From DASUBN01 sp035691665 (GTDB taxonomy: Bacteria > Pseudomonadota > Gammaproteobacteria > Natronospirales > REEB76): 50,115 nt of DNA. A program made the translations under genes and the position numbers. Shown here one piece after another: positions 33,075-41,428 of this stretch; positions within the stretch are counted from its first letter, which is position 1, and each line of letters opens with the position of its first letter. The stretch spans positions 1 to 50,115 of the forward strand of contig DASSIS010000093.1 of assembly GCA_035691665.1 (NCBI GenBank), given 5' to 3'. Below the pieces are notes generated by a model that saw only the letters and a program-made list of their open reading frames with translations, ran no database searches and was not told the origin of the DNA.

Positions 33075-33167
33075 GCGATGTCTCCACTCAAGGTTGTCGC
33101 GTGGGGACGCGAAGAGAGACCGTATGCTACCCCTTTTGCCTGCACCGTTGGCCGAACCCGATGCGTG

Positions 33168-33776
33168 TCACGGCGTGCGGGTGCGATCCTTGGCCATGAG
33201 TGCCGCGAAGCCGTTCAGGTCGTTGCCGATCAGGGCGAGCTCCGCGTGGCGACGGTCGTGCAGGGACACGAGGTCCGTCGGATCCTGGGTGTTGTTGGTG
33301 ACGGTGATGAGCTTGGCCGAGTAGCTCTGGTCGATGGCCGTACCGCCCGTGGGGACGAAGCTGATCTCGACGTGCAGTTCCCGGGCCGTGCGCCGGCCCT
33401 TGGGGGTGAACTCCGGTTCGGAGACGAGCACGTGGCCGACGCTGGCACCGATCGTGCCCAGGAAGGAGCTCTTGGGGCCGCCCTTGTTGTCGTCCACGGC
33501 GACCTTGAGTTCCCCCACGGCCGCGGCGGCCTCCACCACCTTGAAAGCGCCGCTGGCTTCCACGGCAGCGCCCAAGTCCGCCAGGATTTCCTGCCGGCGC
33601 TTGGCATCGGGCTTGCCGTCCACGGTGAAGCTCAGGCTCAGGGTGACCGGCAGGGGAGCGGTACCGGTCTGGGGCTCGACGCTGGCGTAGGGGTCGGTAT
33701 AGACCTCCTGCTGGGCGCAGGCCGCGACCAGGAGGGCCGCGAGACCCATCATGAGCAGACGTTTGCGGCATCCCAT
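33168..33776 (-). CDS. DUF4410-like lipoprotein
   Basis: This 202-residue protein has a lipoprotein signal with LVAACAQQ (Cys20). The mature part has the DUF4410 plan: a strand after PLPVTLSLSFTVDGKP, a helix RRQEILADLGAAVEASGAFKVV, strands VGELKVAVDD, a glycine-rich GTIGASVGHVLV and a long beta segment LHVEISFVPTGG. I know no function for this family. It is separate from the operon upstream (93 bp) and diverges from the barrel protein gene at 33890. Confidence 0.6.
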   Translation of the reverse strand: MGCRKRLLMMGLAALLVAACAQQEVYTDPYASVEPQTGTAPLPVTLSLSFTVDGKPDAKRRQEILADLGAAVEASGAFKVVEAAAAVGELKVAVDDNKGGPKSSFLGTIGASVGHVLVSEPEFTPKGRRTARELHVEISFVPTGGTAIDQSYSAKLITVTNNTQDPTDLVSLHDRRHAELALIGNDLNGFAALMAKDRTRTP

Positions 33777-33889
33777 GGCACCCTCCCCAGGGCTACCCCT
33801 TGGTTTGTAGGATATTCAGGTCTGTAACGTGATATTCATTTGATTTAGGCTAACATAATCTGGAAGCCACGTTCCTGAGGGGGAAGGTT

Positions 33890-34432
33890 ATGGGGAACCG
33901 CTCGATGGCAATCTGCGCCCGGCGCCTGTGCGCCCTGGGGGCTCTGCTCGCCTGGGCAGGCCTCGCCCAGGCGGCCCCGGAAAACGGCTTCGGCCTCTAC
34001 GTCGGGGCCCTCCACAGCAACGACTCCTCGCTCTACGGCACCAGCCACGGTGGCGACGTGCGTGCCGACATGCAGCTCATGGTCGACAGCCAGTGGTCCT
34101 TAAGCCCCTACCTCGACATGAGCTTCGAGAACACCAGCAGCAGCGGCTTCAGTGTGGTGAACGGCATCGCCGGACTGCAGGCGCGCCGCTGGTTCGACGG
34201 CGGCGTGTTCGTCGGTGCCCAGTATTTCTTCCACGATCTCTTGCTGCGCAACGGCGGCACCGTGCAATCCAGCAGCTACGGTCCGGCCTTCGGCCTCGCG
34301 GCCGGTTGGGAAGGGGACGGCCATTGGTCGGTACTGGTGGAATGGAACGCCCTCGAAGGCCAGGGGTTCAGCTGGTCGTCCACCAATGACCGCAGCGACG
34401 TGCGGGTCCTCGTCGGCTATCACTGGTACTAA
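33890..34432 (+). CDS. Outer-membrane beta-barrel-like protein
   Basis: This 180-residue protein has a signal peptide (cleavage after GLAQA). Alternating strands end in aromatic residues and the last residues are VLVGYHWY, as in 8-stranded outer-membrane barrels. Visible strands include GFGLYVGALH, MQLMVDSQWSLSPYLDMSF and WSVLVEWNALEG. CATAAT at 33854-33859 is a possible -10, with GGGGGAAGG ahead of the ATG. It is followed by a second barrel-like gene 12 bp downstream. Confidence 0.65.
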   Translation: MGNRSMAICARRLCALGALLAWAGLAQAAPENGFGLYVGALHSNDSSLYGTSHGGDVRADMQLMVDSQWSLSPYLDMSFENTSSSGFSVVNGIAGLQARRWFDGGVFVGAQYFFHDLLLRNGGTVQSSSYGPAFGLAAGWEGDGHWSVLVEWNALEGQGFSWSSTNDRSDVRVLVGYHWY

Positions 34433-34444
34433 GGGGGGAACGCC

Positions 34445-35164
34445 ATGAAACTCAACGCATGCTTCACCCTCCTCATCGCGGCCTCGCTGCCCGCCGCCGC
34501 CTGGGCGGACGAGAGCGTCACCGACGAGATCGGCCAATACCTGTCGGGCCAGTCCATCCAGCTCGGCGCCGGCTATGCCCAGGGCACCTTCAAGATGTCC
34601 AGCCCCGACGGCACCACCAAGACCCAGATCACGGACAACGGCCGCGCCGCGCTGATCCTGGACTTCACCGGGTCCGAGCACGTGATCGGCAAGATGCCCA
34701 TGCAGTACGGCGATGCGGTGCTCGGCTTCAACATCGGCGGCACCTACGGGCACCTGAGCGTGGACAAGCAGCTCAACCCCCTGAGCAGCGCCATCATCGG
34801 CCAGGACAAGGGGTCGAGCGCCAACGGCAACTACCTCGCCGCGGCGCCGTTCGTGTACTTGAGGCTCGGGCCGGTATATCCCAACACCGACAGTTACTGG
34901 CTGGCGGGCTATGGCCTGGGCGGGGCGCTGTTCAACTTCCACGGCAACCCGATCTTCTACACCCAGAACGCGCCTGGCGGCACCTTCACCACCGTGAGCA
35001 GCGGCACCAAGCTGTTCCTTTACCAGACCTGGCGCTGGCAGTTCCATTACGGCAACTGGGACGTGTTGTTCACCGCCAAGCAGCTCAGCAACCGTCAGGT
35101 GATGGGCTACAACACGAGCTACGAGGATTACTCCATCGGCTTCGACTACAACTTCACGTTCTAG
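34445..35164 (+). CDS. Second outer-membrane barrel-like protein
   Basis: This 239-residue protein has a clear signal peptide (cleavage after AAAWA). It is strand-rich (SIQLGAGYAQGTFKM, ALILDFTGSEHVI, LYQTWRWQFHYGNWDVLFTAKQL) and ends DYNFTF with a terminal Phe, the usual BAM signal for outer-membrane barrels. Two Trp-rich strands occur near the C-terminus. It is cotranscribed with the preceding barrel gene. Substrate unknown. Confidence 0.65.
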   Translation: MKLNACFTLLIAASLPAAAWADESVTDEIGQYLSGQSIQLGAGYAQGTFKMSSPDGTTKTQITDNGRAALILDFTGSEHVIGKMPMQYGDAVLGFNIGGTYGHLSVDKQLNPLSSAIIGQDKGSSANGNYLAAAPFVYLRLGPVYPNTDSYWLAGYGLGGALFNFHGNPIFYTQNAPGGTFTTVSSGTKLFLYQTWRWQFHYGNWDVLFTAKQLSNRQVMGYNTSYEDYSIGFDYNFTF

Positions 35165-35189
35165 TCGGAACCCGCCTGTCTGCCTCCCG

Positions 35190-35212
35190 CCGGGGGTGTA
35201 CCCACCCCCGGC
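35190..35212. terminator. Strong hairpin after the barrel genes
   Basis: ccgggggtg pairs with cacccccgg around a short loop, 25 bp after the stop. It lacks a good T run, so it may slow or end transcription with Rho help. Confidence 0.45.
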
Positions 35213-35222
35213 TCAAACCTTA

Positions 35223-35228
35223 TATAAT
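35223..35228 (+). promoter_or_regulatory. -10 element of the cytochrome c5 gene
   Basis: A consensus TATAAT in tatataattg lies 51 bp ahead of the cytochrome c5 start codon. The -35 region overlaps the upstream hairpin and is not a good match. Confidence 0.5.
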
Positions 35229-35278
35229 TGCCGCCCACGCGCGGGCCAGCCGCGCCCCAACCAGGACCCGGAAAGCCT

Positions 35279-35806
35279 ATGGCCGCGCGCAACAACGAAG
35301 ACAAACAGCACCAGGACAAGCACGACCAGCACTTCTACGACACCTTCATGCTGGTGCTCGGCATCCTGGTGGCCTTCGCGGTCTGCATGTACTGGCTCGC
35401 CAACGGCATCGCCGACGCGACCCCGGGAGCCTACGAGAGGGGCAGCGCCACCGAGGAGCAGCTCATCGACCAGCGCCTCGCGCCGGTGGGTGACGTGCAG
35501 ATCTCCGGCAACGCCGCGAGCCAGATGCCCGCCGCCGCCCCCACGGCGGCCGCCTCCGGTGCTCCGAAATCAGGCAAGGAGATCTGGGAAGGCACTTGCT
35601 CCGCCTGCCACCGCAGCGGACTCCTGGGCGCTCCCAAGATCGGTGACAAGGCCGCCTGGGCTCCGCGCATCGCCAAGGGTCTCGACGTGCTGAAGCAGCA
35701 CGCCCTGCACGGCTTCAACCAGATGCCCGCTCACGGCGGCAACATGGCTCTCACGGACGCGGAAGTGGTCAGCGCACTCGAATACATGGTCGGCCAGAGC
35801 AAGTAA
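35279..35806 (+). CDS. Cytochrome c5, membrane-anchored
   Basis: I place the start at ATG 35279 (MAARNNEDKQ). The longer frame from 35228 adds a Pro/Gly-rich stretch that overlaps the promoter. The 175-residue protein has one membrane anchor (about 21-43), an Ala/Pro linker and a small cytochrome c domain with CSACH at 107-111 and the axial Met149 in FNQMPAHGG. It is a typical periplasmic electron carrier of the c5 type. It stands next to rep, as in several gammaproteobacteria. Confidence 0.87.
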   Translation: MAARNNEDKQHQDKHDQHFYDTFMLVLGILVAFAVCMYWLANGIADATPGAYERGSATEEQLIDQRLAPVGDVQISGNAASQMPAAAPTAAASGAPKSGKEIWEGTCSACHRSGLLGAPKIGDKAAWAPRIAKGLDVLKQHALHGFNQMPAHGGNMALTDAEVVSALEYMVGQSK

Positions 35807-35830
35807 GCGGACCACAGTTTGATGTCGGGA

Positions 35831-35857
35831 AGCCCGCCTCAAGGCGGGCTTTGCTTT
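35831..35857. terminator. Terminator between cytochrome c5 and rep
   Basis: AGCCCGCC-tcaa-GGCGGGCT followed by TTGCTTTT, 24 bp after the cytochrome stop. Confidence 0.8.
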
Positions 35858-35864
35858 TGTGGGG

Positions 35865-37895
35865 TCAGGGGTCTGTGAGCATGCCGCGTAGCGAATCGAG
35901 ATAGGCCCGGCCCCGGGCCACCCGCTCCTCCGGGGTCGAGGGTGGAGCGCTGCCCTCGAAGGCCAGCTCGTCGGCCGGCAACTCCTTGAGGAAGCGGCTC
36001 GGCTCGCAGGCCTGGTCCTCGCCGTACTTGCGGCGCTTCTCGGCGTAGCTCAGGGTCAGGCTGCGGCGGGCGCGGGTGATGCCCACGTAGCAGAGCCGCC
36101 GCTCTTCCTCCAGGTTGTCCCCTTCGAGGCTGTTGCGGTGCGGCAGGATCTCCTCCTCCATGCCCACCAGGAACACATGGGGGAACTCGAGTCCCTTGGC
36201 CGCGTGCAGGGTCATGAGTTGCACCGCGTTGCCGCTCTTCTCGTCAGCGTTGCGGTCGAGCATGTCCAGTAGCGCGAGCCTCCCTAAGGTGTCCGCGAGG
36301 CTCGCCTCCCCGCCGTCGGCCGGCCTCCCCAGCCATTGCAGGAACTCCTGCACGTTCTCCCACTTGCGGTCCGCGGTGGCCGGATCCTTGGCGTTGTCAC
36401 GGATCCAGCCTTCGTAGCGGATGTCACCCAGCATCTCCTGTACCGCCTCCACGGCGGGGCCGTTCTCGGCGTGTTCCGCGGTGCGCGACACCCAGGTGGC
36501 GAACTCGTGCAGGCGCTCGGCCCCGCGGTCGGGCACGTGCTCCCGGAGACCCGCCTCGAAGCAAGCGGAGAACAGGCTCACGTGCCGGCTGCCGGCATAG
36601 GCCCCGAGTTTCTCCAGGGTGGCGGCGCCGAGCTCCCGCCGCGGCAGGTTCACGATGCGCAGGAAAGCGCTATCGTCGTCAGGGTTCACCAGCAGCCGCA
36701 GGTAGGCCACGAGGTCCCGCACCTCGGCCCGGTCGAAGAAGGAGGTGCCACCGGAGAGCTCGTAGGGGATCTTCTGCTCGCGCAGCGCCTTCTCGAAGAG
36801 CCGCGACTGGTGGTTGCTGCGGTAGAGCACCGCGAAGTCACCGTGCCGGCTGCCTTGGGTGAGCACGTGGGCGGCGATCTCGGTGGCCACCCGTTCCGCC
36901 TCCGCCTGGCCGTCCGCACAGGGCAGGATGCGCACCGGCTCCCCCTCCGGCAGCTCGCTCCACAGCTTTTTCTCGATGAGGTGCGGGTTGTGGGTGATGA
37001 GGCCGTTGGCGACCCTGAGGATGCGCCGCGCCGAGCGGTAGTTCTGCTCCAGCTTCACCACCTTCAAGGTGGGGAAGTCCTCCTGCAGCGAAGCCAGGTT
37101 CTCGGGCCGGGCGCCGCGCCAGGAATAGATGGACTGGTCGTCGTCGCCCACGGCCGTGAACGCCGCCCGCGGGCCGGCCAGGAGCTTCAGCAGCCGGTAC
37201 TGGGCGGCATTGGTGTCCTGGTATTCGTCCACCAGCAGGTAGCGCAGCCGGTTCTGCCATTTCTCCTTCGCCTCCGGGTCCGATTCCAGGAGCTGCACCG
37301 GCCGGGCGATGAGGTCGTCGAAATCCATGGCGTTGTAGGCCTTGAGGTGGCGCTCGTAGTCGAGATAGAGCCGCGCGTGGCGTTGCTGATGCTCGTCCTC
37401 CGCCTTCTTGACCGCGGTCTCCGGATCCAGGAGCGCGCTCTTCCAGGCGGAGATCTGCCATTGCGCCCGCTCCAGCACTTCCGCCTTCTCGGCCCGGTCG
37501 CTCTTGAGCAGCTCGCGCAGCAGCGTGAGCCCGTCCTCCACGTCGAACAGCGTGAAGCTCTTCTTGTAACCGATGCGGGCGTGCTCCTCGCGCAGGATGC
37601 GCATACCCAGGGTGTGGAAGGTGGAGACCGTGAGCCCCTCGGCGCGTTCGGCGGAGAGCAGTTCCCCTACCCGCGCCTTCATCTCCCGCGCTGCCTTGTT
37701 GGTGAAGGTCACCGCGGCGATGTGGCGCGGCCCGACGCCGCGCTCGCCCACCATGTAGGCGATCTTCTGGGTGATGACCCGGGTCTTGCCGCTGCCGGCA
37801 CCCGCGAGCACCAGCAGGGGCCCGTCGAGGTGGGTGACGGCGGCGCGCTGGGCGGGGTTGAGATGGTTCAGGGAGACCGAGGAAGTGCGCGCCAT
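35865..37895 (-). CDS. rep: ATP-dependent DNA helicase Rep
   Basis: This 676-residue SF1A helicase begins LNPAQRAAV (Q motif) and AGAGSGKTRV (Walker A, 31-38). It goes on through VTFTNKAAREMKARV, DEYQDTNAAQYRLL (motif II), VGDDDQSIYSWRGA (motif III), NYRSARRIL (motif IV), LMTLHAAKGLEFPHVFLVGMEE (motif V) and RLCYVGITRARRSLTLSYA (motif VI). Length and motifs fit Rep rather than UvrD. Rep removes proteins ahead of replication forks. It converges with cytochrome c5, and the last codons overlap the run GGGGTCAGGGG. Confidence 0.92.
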   Translation of the reverse strand: MARTSSVSLNHLNPAQRAAVTHLDGPLLVLAGAGSGKTRVITQKIAYMVGERGVGPRHIAAVTFTNKAAREMKARVGELLSAERAEGLTVSTFHTLGMRILREEHARIGYKKSFTLFDVEDGLTLLRELLKSDRAEKAEVLERAQWQISAWKSALLDPETAVKKAEDEHQQRHARLYLDYERHLKAYNAMDFDDLIARPVQLLESDPEAKEKWQNRLRYLLVDEYQDTNAAQYRLLKLLAGPRAAFTAVGDDDQSIYSWRGARPENLASLQEDFPTLKVVKLEQNYRSARRILRVANGLITHNPHLIEKKLWSELPEGEPVRILPCADGQAEAERVATEIAAHVLTQGSRHGDFAVLYRSNHQSRLFEKALREQKIPYELSGGTSFFDRAEVRDLVAYLRLLVNPDDDSAFLRIVNLPRRELGAATLEKLGAYAGSRHVSLFSACFEAGLREHVPDRGAERLHEFATWVSRTAEHAENGPAVEAVQEMLGDIRYEGWIRDNAKDPATADRKWENVQEFLQWLGRPADGGEASLADTLGRLALLDMLDRNADEKSGNAVQLMTLHAAKGLEFPHVFLVGMEEEILPHRNSLEGDNLEEERRLCYVGITRARRSLTLSYAEKRRKYGEDQACEPSRFLKELPADELAFEGSAPPSTPEERVARGRAYLDSLRGMLTDP

Positions 37896-37957
37896 GCTGC
37901 CATTGTAGCGGCGGGGCGCGAGAGGGGCCTCAAGAATATTTTCCGCGGGCCGTATTG

Positions 37958-37985
37958 CCCGGACAACGGTTCTCCGTTATCCGGG
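37958..37985. terminator. Hairpin downstream of the FG-GAP gene
   Basis: CCCGGAcAACGG-ttct-CCGTTaTCCGGG lies 22 bp from the stop of the minus-strand FG-GAP gene. No T run, so it may act with Rho or protect the 3' end. Confidence 0.5.
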
Positions 37986-38007
37986 CTTGCGTACGGTACG
38001 TGTGGCC

Positions 38008-40611
38008 TTAGGCGGCGAGTGCGCGCCGACGCGCGGCCAACAGACGATAGGCGGCGAACGCACCCAGCACCGCCACCAGCAGCCAGCTGTAGGCTCCGCT
38101 GCCGGAGTTGCTCACGGTCACGGACACCGTCGCCTGGTTGGAGGCGAGACCGTTGTTCAAGGCCTCGTAGGTGAAGGTGTCGATACCGGTGAACTTGTTG
38201 TTCGGCGTGTACTTGAAGGTCCCGGCGGTGGCGTCCACCAGGGTGACCGTGCCGTTGGCCGGCTGCGACAGCAGCTGATAGGTGAGCGTGCCGCCGGTGG
38301 GGCTCGTGGCCGAGAGCGAACCCGTCAGGAACGAGGAGTTCTTGACATCGAGCGCCAGGGTCACGTCCAGCGCCACCGGGATGTTGGTGGAGCTCGTGAG
38401 GCGCACCGCCACCACCGAGAGGGTCTTGTCCACCGTGGCGAGGTCGACGCGGCCGTCGGCGTTAAGGTCCATCGCCTGGGTTTGGGCCGGACCGCTGGCA
38501 TCCACGATGGTGGACTGGGACAGGAAGTCGCCCTTGCCGTCGCCGACCAGTACCGAGAGGGAGCCTTCGTTGTTGGTGGTGACGAGGTCCAGTATGCCGT
38601 CGCCGTTCATGTCGGCAGCGGTGATGGCTATCGGCTGCACCGAAGACGCCTGGTTGGTGATGGCGCTGCCCTTGCCGGCGATCGGTACGGTGTTGACGAG
38701 TTTGAAGTTGCCTTTCCCGTCGTTCATCAGCACGCTGACCGTGCTATCACCGAAGTTGGCCACGGCGATGTCCAAGATCGGGTTATTGTTCGTGTCCTTG
38801 GCGTTGTTGAAGTCCGCGATGACGACGGACTGAGGGTTCAAGCCCACACCGATTTCGGCTAGCGTGCTGAAGTTGCCGGCGCCGTCGTTATGCAACACCG
38901 CGATCTTGTTCCCAGTAGCTTCGGTGACCACCAGATCTTGGTTGCCATTGCCCTCAAGGTCGCCGGCCGCGATGGCGAAAGGCGTACCGTTCACCGCCAG
39001 GCTGGTACCGGCGGTAAACGTGCCGGTGCCTGAGTTGATGAGCGTGATCACCTGGCCCGAGCCAGGGTCGGCAACTGCGATGTCCTGGATCGGCTTGTTC
39101 AAAACGTCCTTCGCACCGTTCAGATTCGCAACGGTGAGATCGGTGGGGCTAACGCCTGCGGCGATGGAGCTCTGGGCACCGAAGATGCCAGTGCCGGTAC
39201 CGAGCAGTACAGTCACGTTGCCGGAACCCGAATTCACCGTGGCAGCGTCGAGGCGGCCGTCATCGTTGAAGTCCGCGAGCTGCACGCGCCGCGGCGAGGT
39301 TCCCACGCTGAAGTCGCTGCGCGAGCCATAGGCGCCGTTGATGGAACCGAGCAGCACGCTGATGGTGTTGTCCACACCGTTGACCGTGACGATGTCCGGG
39401 CTGCCGTCGCCGTTCAGATCCCCGATGGCGAGGCCGGCGGGCGAATTGCCCACCGGATAGGTGACAGGCGCGCCCAGCGCGATACCCGGGTTCCCAAAGA
39501 ACAGGAACGCGGCCCCGGTGGTGGAACTCACGCCCACGAGATCGACGTTGCCGTTGCCGAACTTCGTCGTGGCGATGCGGTTGACGCCGGTGACGACGGT
39601 GGAATCCTGGCGCGCCAGGAAATGGCCGTCGGCGGTGCCCATCAGCACGCTGAGGGTGCCGGAAGTGCCGTAGCTCACTATGGCGTCGAGCGAACCGTCC
39701 TTGTTGAGGTCGATGAGCTTCATGTCCGTGGCGGCGCCGGACAGGCCGTAGGTGATGATGTCGTTGGTGTTGTCGTCCAGCGTGCCATCGCCGTTGCCGT
39801 AGAGGATGGTCATCACCGGCTCATGCTGGCTGGCGGCGATCACGTCGCCCTTGCCGTCGTGGTTGATGTCGGCGATGAAGATGCTGTCGGAATGGAAACC
39901 GGGCTGGAAGTTGCCCGCCTGCTTGAACTGGCGGTTGCCCTGGTTGACCCACACCGTCTCGCGCTCGCCGCCGATGACGATGTCCGGCTTGCCGTCACCG
40001 TTGAGGTCGCCCATGGCGATCGAACTCGGGGCACCCCAGCTGCCGAGCGTCTGGGTGGTGAAGTGACGCTTGCCGTCGCCGTAGAAGATGGTGGCGGCGG
40101 TGCCGGTCCAATCCACGATCGCGATGTCGATGTTGCCGTCGCCGTCTATGTCGCCGGTGACGATGCGGTGCGGGCCGCTGGCGGTGGCGAGCAGCGTGCT
40201 GGGACCGAAAGTGCCGTCGCCCTTGCCCCACCAGATGGTGACGGTATTGTCGTCGTTGTTGGTGACGATGGCGTCGAGGTGGCCGTCGTGATCCAGATCC
40301 ACGAGCGCCACGTCGCTGGGGTTCTGGCCCACCGGATAGACCGTGCGGGGCTGGTAAGTGCCGTCGGCGTTGCCGATGAGCACGCTCATGGTCTTGCTGG
40401 CGGCATCGGCGGTGACGATGTCCGGCACGCCGTCGCCGTTCAGGTCGCCCACCGCGACGCCCGCGGGTGCGGCGCCGGTCGGGTAGGCCGCGCCTTGGGT
40501 GAAGCTGAACTGGGTGTTCGTGAACGTGGAGGTTGCCGCATCGGAGCCAACCAGCGCGAGGATGCCCGCCAACAGGATGAGGGGGAGCAGGGCGCGACGT
40601 ACGTGATTCAC
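38008..40611 (-). CDS. Large exported FG-GAP/VCBS repeat protein with C-terminal TM-Arg tail
   Basis: This 867-residue protein has a signal peptide (to about residue 26). At least ten FG-GAP/VCBS repeats follow, with the calcium-binding DxNxDGxxDI pattern (VGDLNGDGVPDIV, VDLDHDGHLDAIV, DLNGDGSPDIV). Together they would form one or two beta-propellers. Near residues 770-830 there is a Big/cadherin-like domain (YKYTPNNKFTGIDTFTYEA-like). The C-terminus has a GSGAYS motif, one hydrophobic helix and RRRALAA, the layout of a C-terminal sorting signal such as GlyGly-CTERM. It is probably surface-exposed and may bind polysaccharide or protein. Exact function unknown. Confidence 0.75.
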   Translation of the reverse strand: MNHVRRALLPLILLAGILALVGSDAATSTFTNTQFSFTQGAAYPTGAAPAGVAVGDLNGDGVPDIVTADAASKTMSVLIGNADGTYQPRTVYPVGQNPSDVALVDLDHDGHLDAIVTNNDDNTVTIWWGKGDGTFGPSTLLATASGPHRIVTGDIDGDGNIDIAIVDWTGTAATIFYGDGKRHFTTQTLGSWGAPSSIAMGDLNGDGKPDIVIGGERETVWVNQGNRQFKQAGNFQPGFHSDSIFIADINHDGKGDVIAASQHEPVMTILYGNGDGTLDDNTNDIITYGLSGAATDMKLIDLNKDGSLDAIVSYGTSGTLSVLMGTADGHFLARQDSTVVTGVNRIATTKFGNGNVDLVGVSSTTGAAFLFFGNPGIALGAPVTYPVGNSPAGLAIGDLNGDGSPDIVTVNGVDNTISVLLGSINGAYGSRSDFSVGTSPRRVQLADFNDDGRLDAATVNSGSGNVTVLLGTGTGIFGAQSSIAAGVSPTDLTVANLNGAKDVLNKPIQDIAVADPGSGQVITLINSGTGTFTAGTSLAVNGTPFAIAAGDLEGNGNQDLVVTEATGNKIAVLHNDGAGNFSTLAEIGVGLNPQSVVIADFNNAKDTNNNPILDIAVANFGDSTVSVLMNDGKGNFKLVNTVPIAGKGSAITNQASSVQPIAITAADMNGDGILDLVTTNNEGSLSVLVGDGKGDFLSQSTIVDASGPAQTQAMDLNADGRVDLATVDKTLSVVAVRLTSSTNIPVALDVTLALDVKNSSFLTGSLSATSPTGGTLTYQLLSQPANGTVTLVDATAGTFKYTPNNKFTGIDTFTYEALNNGLASNQATVSVTVSNSGSGAYSWLLVAVLGAFAAYRLLAARRRALAA

Positions 40612-40693
40612 ATCATTCTCCTAAGCGGTTCTCTCATTGCATTGAGTTCTATGTGCCTTGAGCCGGAGCGGCGGCGGCCGGACGATCCCGGAG

Positions 40694-40741
40694 ACGGCAA
40701 AAGCGGGACCCGGAAGACCAGGCCGTCCTCCCTTCTGCCGT
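40694..40741 (-). other. Extended stem-loop in the FG-GAP leader
   Basis: ACGGCAAAAG (40694) pairs with CTTCTGCCGT (40732) and, nested inside, GGAAGAC pairs with GTCCTCC. The 341-bp gap 40612-40952 holds this structure, smaller hairpins near 40835-40860 and the arsR promoter, but no gene. Confidence 0.35.
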
Positions 40742-40916
40742 CCAATGAATCCGTTAAAGAATCACTCCAGACCGGCTGCCCGCGCCCATAAAGAAGGGAG
40801 ATGCGCGAGACAGATAGAAGGTCGCAAAGAATAAGGGGTATTCCCCCTGCCCGCAAGGCAGTTGGCGGCCCCACGGCTAGGGTGTGGCCCCCTCGCCGCG
40901 ACCGAATGCCCTGGCC

Positions 40917-40944
40917 TTGCATATCTGATAAGTTAGTGTATACT
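40917..40944 (+). promoter_or_regulatory. arsR promoter, probably leaderless
   Basis: TTGCAT (40917-40922), a 16-bp spacer and TATACT (40939-40944). The expected start of transcription falls at or next to the GTG codon at 40953. Confidence 0.6.
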
Positions 40945-40954
40945 TACCGTAAGT
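40942..40954. promoter_or_regulatory. Palindromic ArsR operator
   Basis: ACTTAC-c-GTAAGT is a perfect 6-bp inverted repeat over the -10 end and the start codon. A wider GTTAGT...ACTAAC pair (40932-40964) encloses it. Autorepression is likely. Confidence 0.55.
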
Positions 40955-41276
40955 GAAAACTAACCTAAAACTCAAGCAGCAAATCCAGGCCCTGGGGGAC
41001 CCCACCCGCTTCGCCATCTTCGAGCGCCTGGAACGGGGCCCGCTCGCGGTGGTGCAGATCGCCAAGGGGCTGCCGGTGAGCCGGCCTGCCGTCTCCCAGC
41101 ACCTCAAGGTGCTGAAGGACGCAGGCCTGATCCGGGATCAGAAGGCCGGGAACCGGCGCCTCTATCGCCTGAACCCGGCGGCTTTGGGGGAGATGCGGGA
41201 TTACTTCCAGCAGTTCTGGAGCGAAGCCCTCACCTCCTTCAAGGACGTCGCCGAAGGCTTGGAGCAGGAACCGTGA
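40953..41276 (+). CDS. ArsR-family transcriptional regulator
   Basis: The 107-residue protein starts with GTG. The winged helix-turn-helix reads ALGDPTRFAIFERLERGPLAVVQIAKGLPVSRPAVSQHLKVLKDAGLIRDQKAGNRRLYRLNP, typical of ArsR regulators that control SRPBCC (AHSA1) genes. No clear metal-binding Cys pair is seen, so it may not sense metal. An operator overlaps its start. The SRPBCC and membrane protein genes follow as one operon. Confidence 0.85.
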   Translation: MKTNLKLKQQIQALGDPTRFAIFERLERGPLAVVQIAKGLPVSRPAVSQHLKVLKDAGLIRDQKAGNRRLYRLNPAALGEMRDYFQQFWSEALTSFKDVAEGLEQEP

Positions 41277-41302
41277 GGGGCCCGCCGCGACGGCCGGCTG
41301 AC

Positions 41303-41428
41303 GTGCTGCCATTCCGGCTGCACGGAGTGCCGCGCCGCTTCGAAATCTTCAGCCGCTACCTGCTGCTATGGCAGGACACGCTGGCGGCTTTCAAGCGCCT
41401 GGTCGAGACGGATACGGAGGCCCCATGA
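41303..41428 (+). CDS. Small ORF between arsR and SRPBCC, ArsR-tail-like
   Basis: From GTG 41303 there are 41 codons ending in TGA that overlaps the ATG of the next gene. The sequence LPFRLHGVPRRFEIFSRYLLLWQDTLAAFKRLVETD resembles the C-terminal helix of the ArsR protein just upstream (YFQQFWSEALTSFKDVAE). It may be a translated coupling peptide or the leftover of a duplicated regulator tail. No strong ribosome-binding site is seen. Confidence 0.35.
   Translation: MLPFRLHGVPRRFEIFSRYLLLWQDTLAAFKRLVETDTEAP

Noticed and set aside
35860..35873. An eighth boundary motif (GGGGTCAGGGG) at the end of rep
   Set aside because: It encodes the last codons of rep in a core region, lacks the AGACC part, and is not next to any accessory gene; probably chance.
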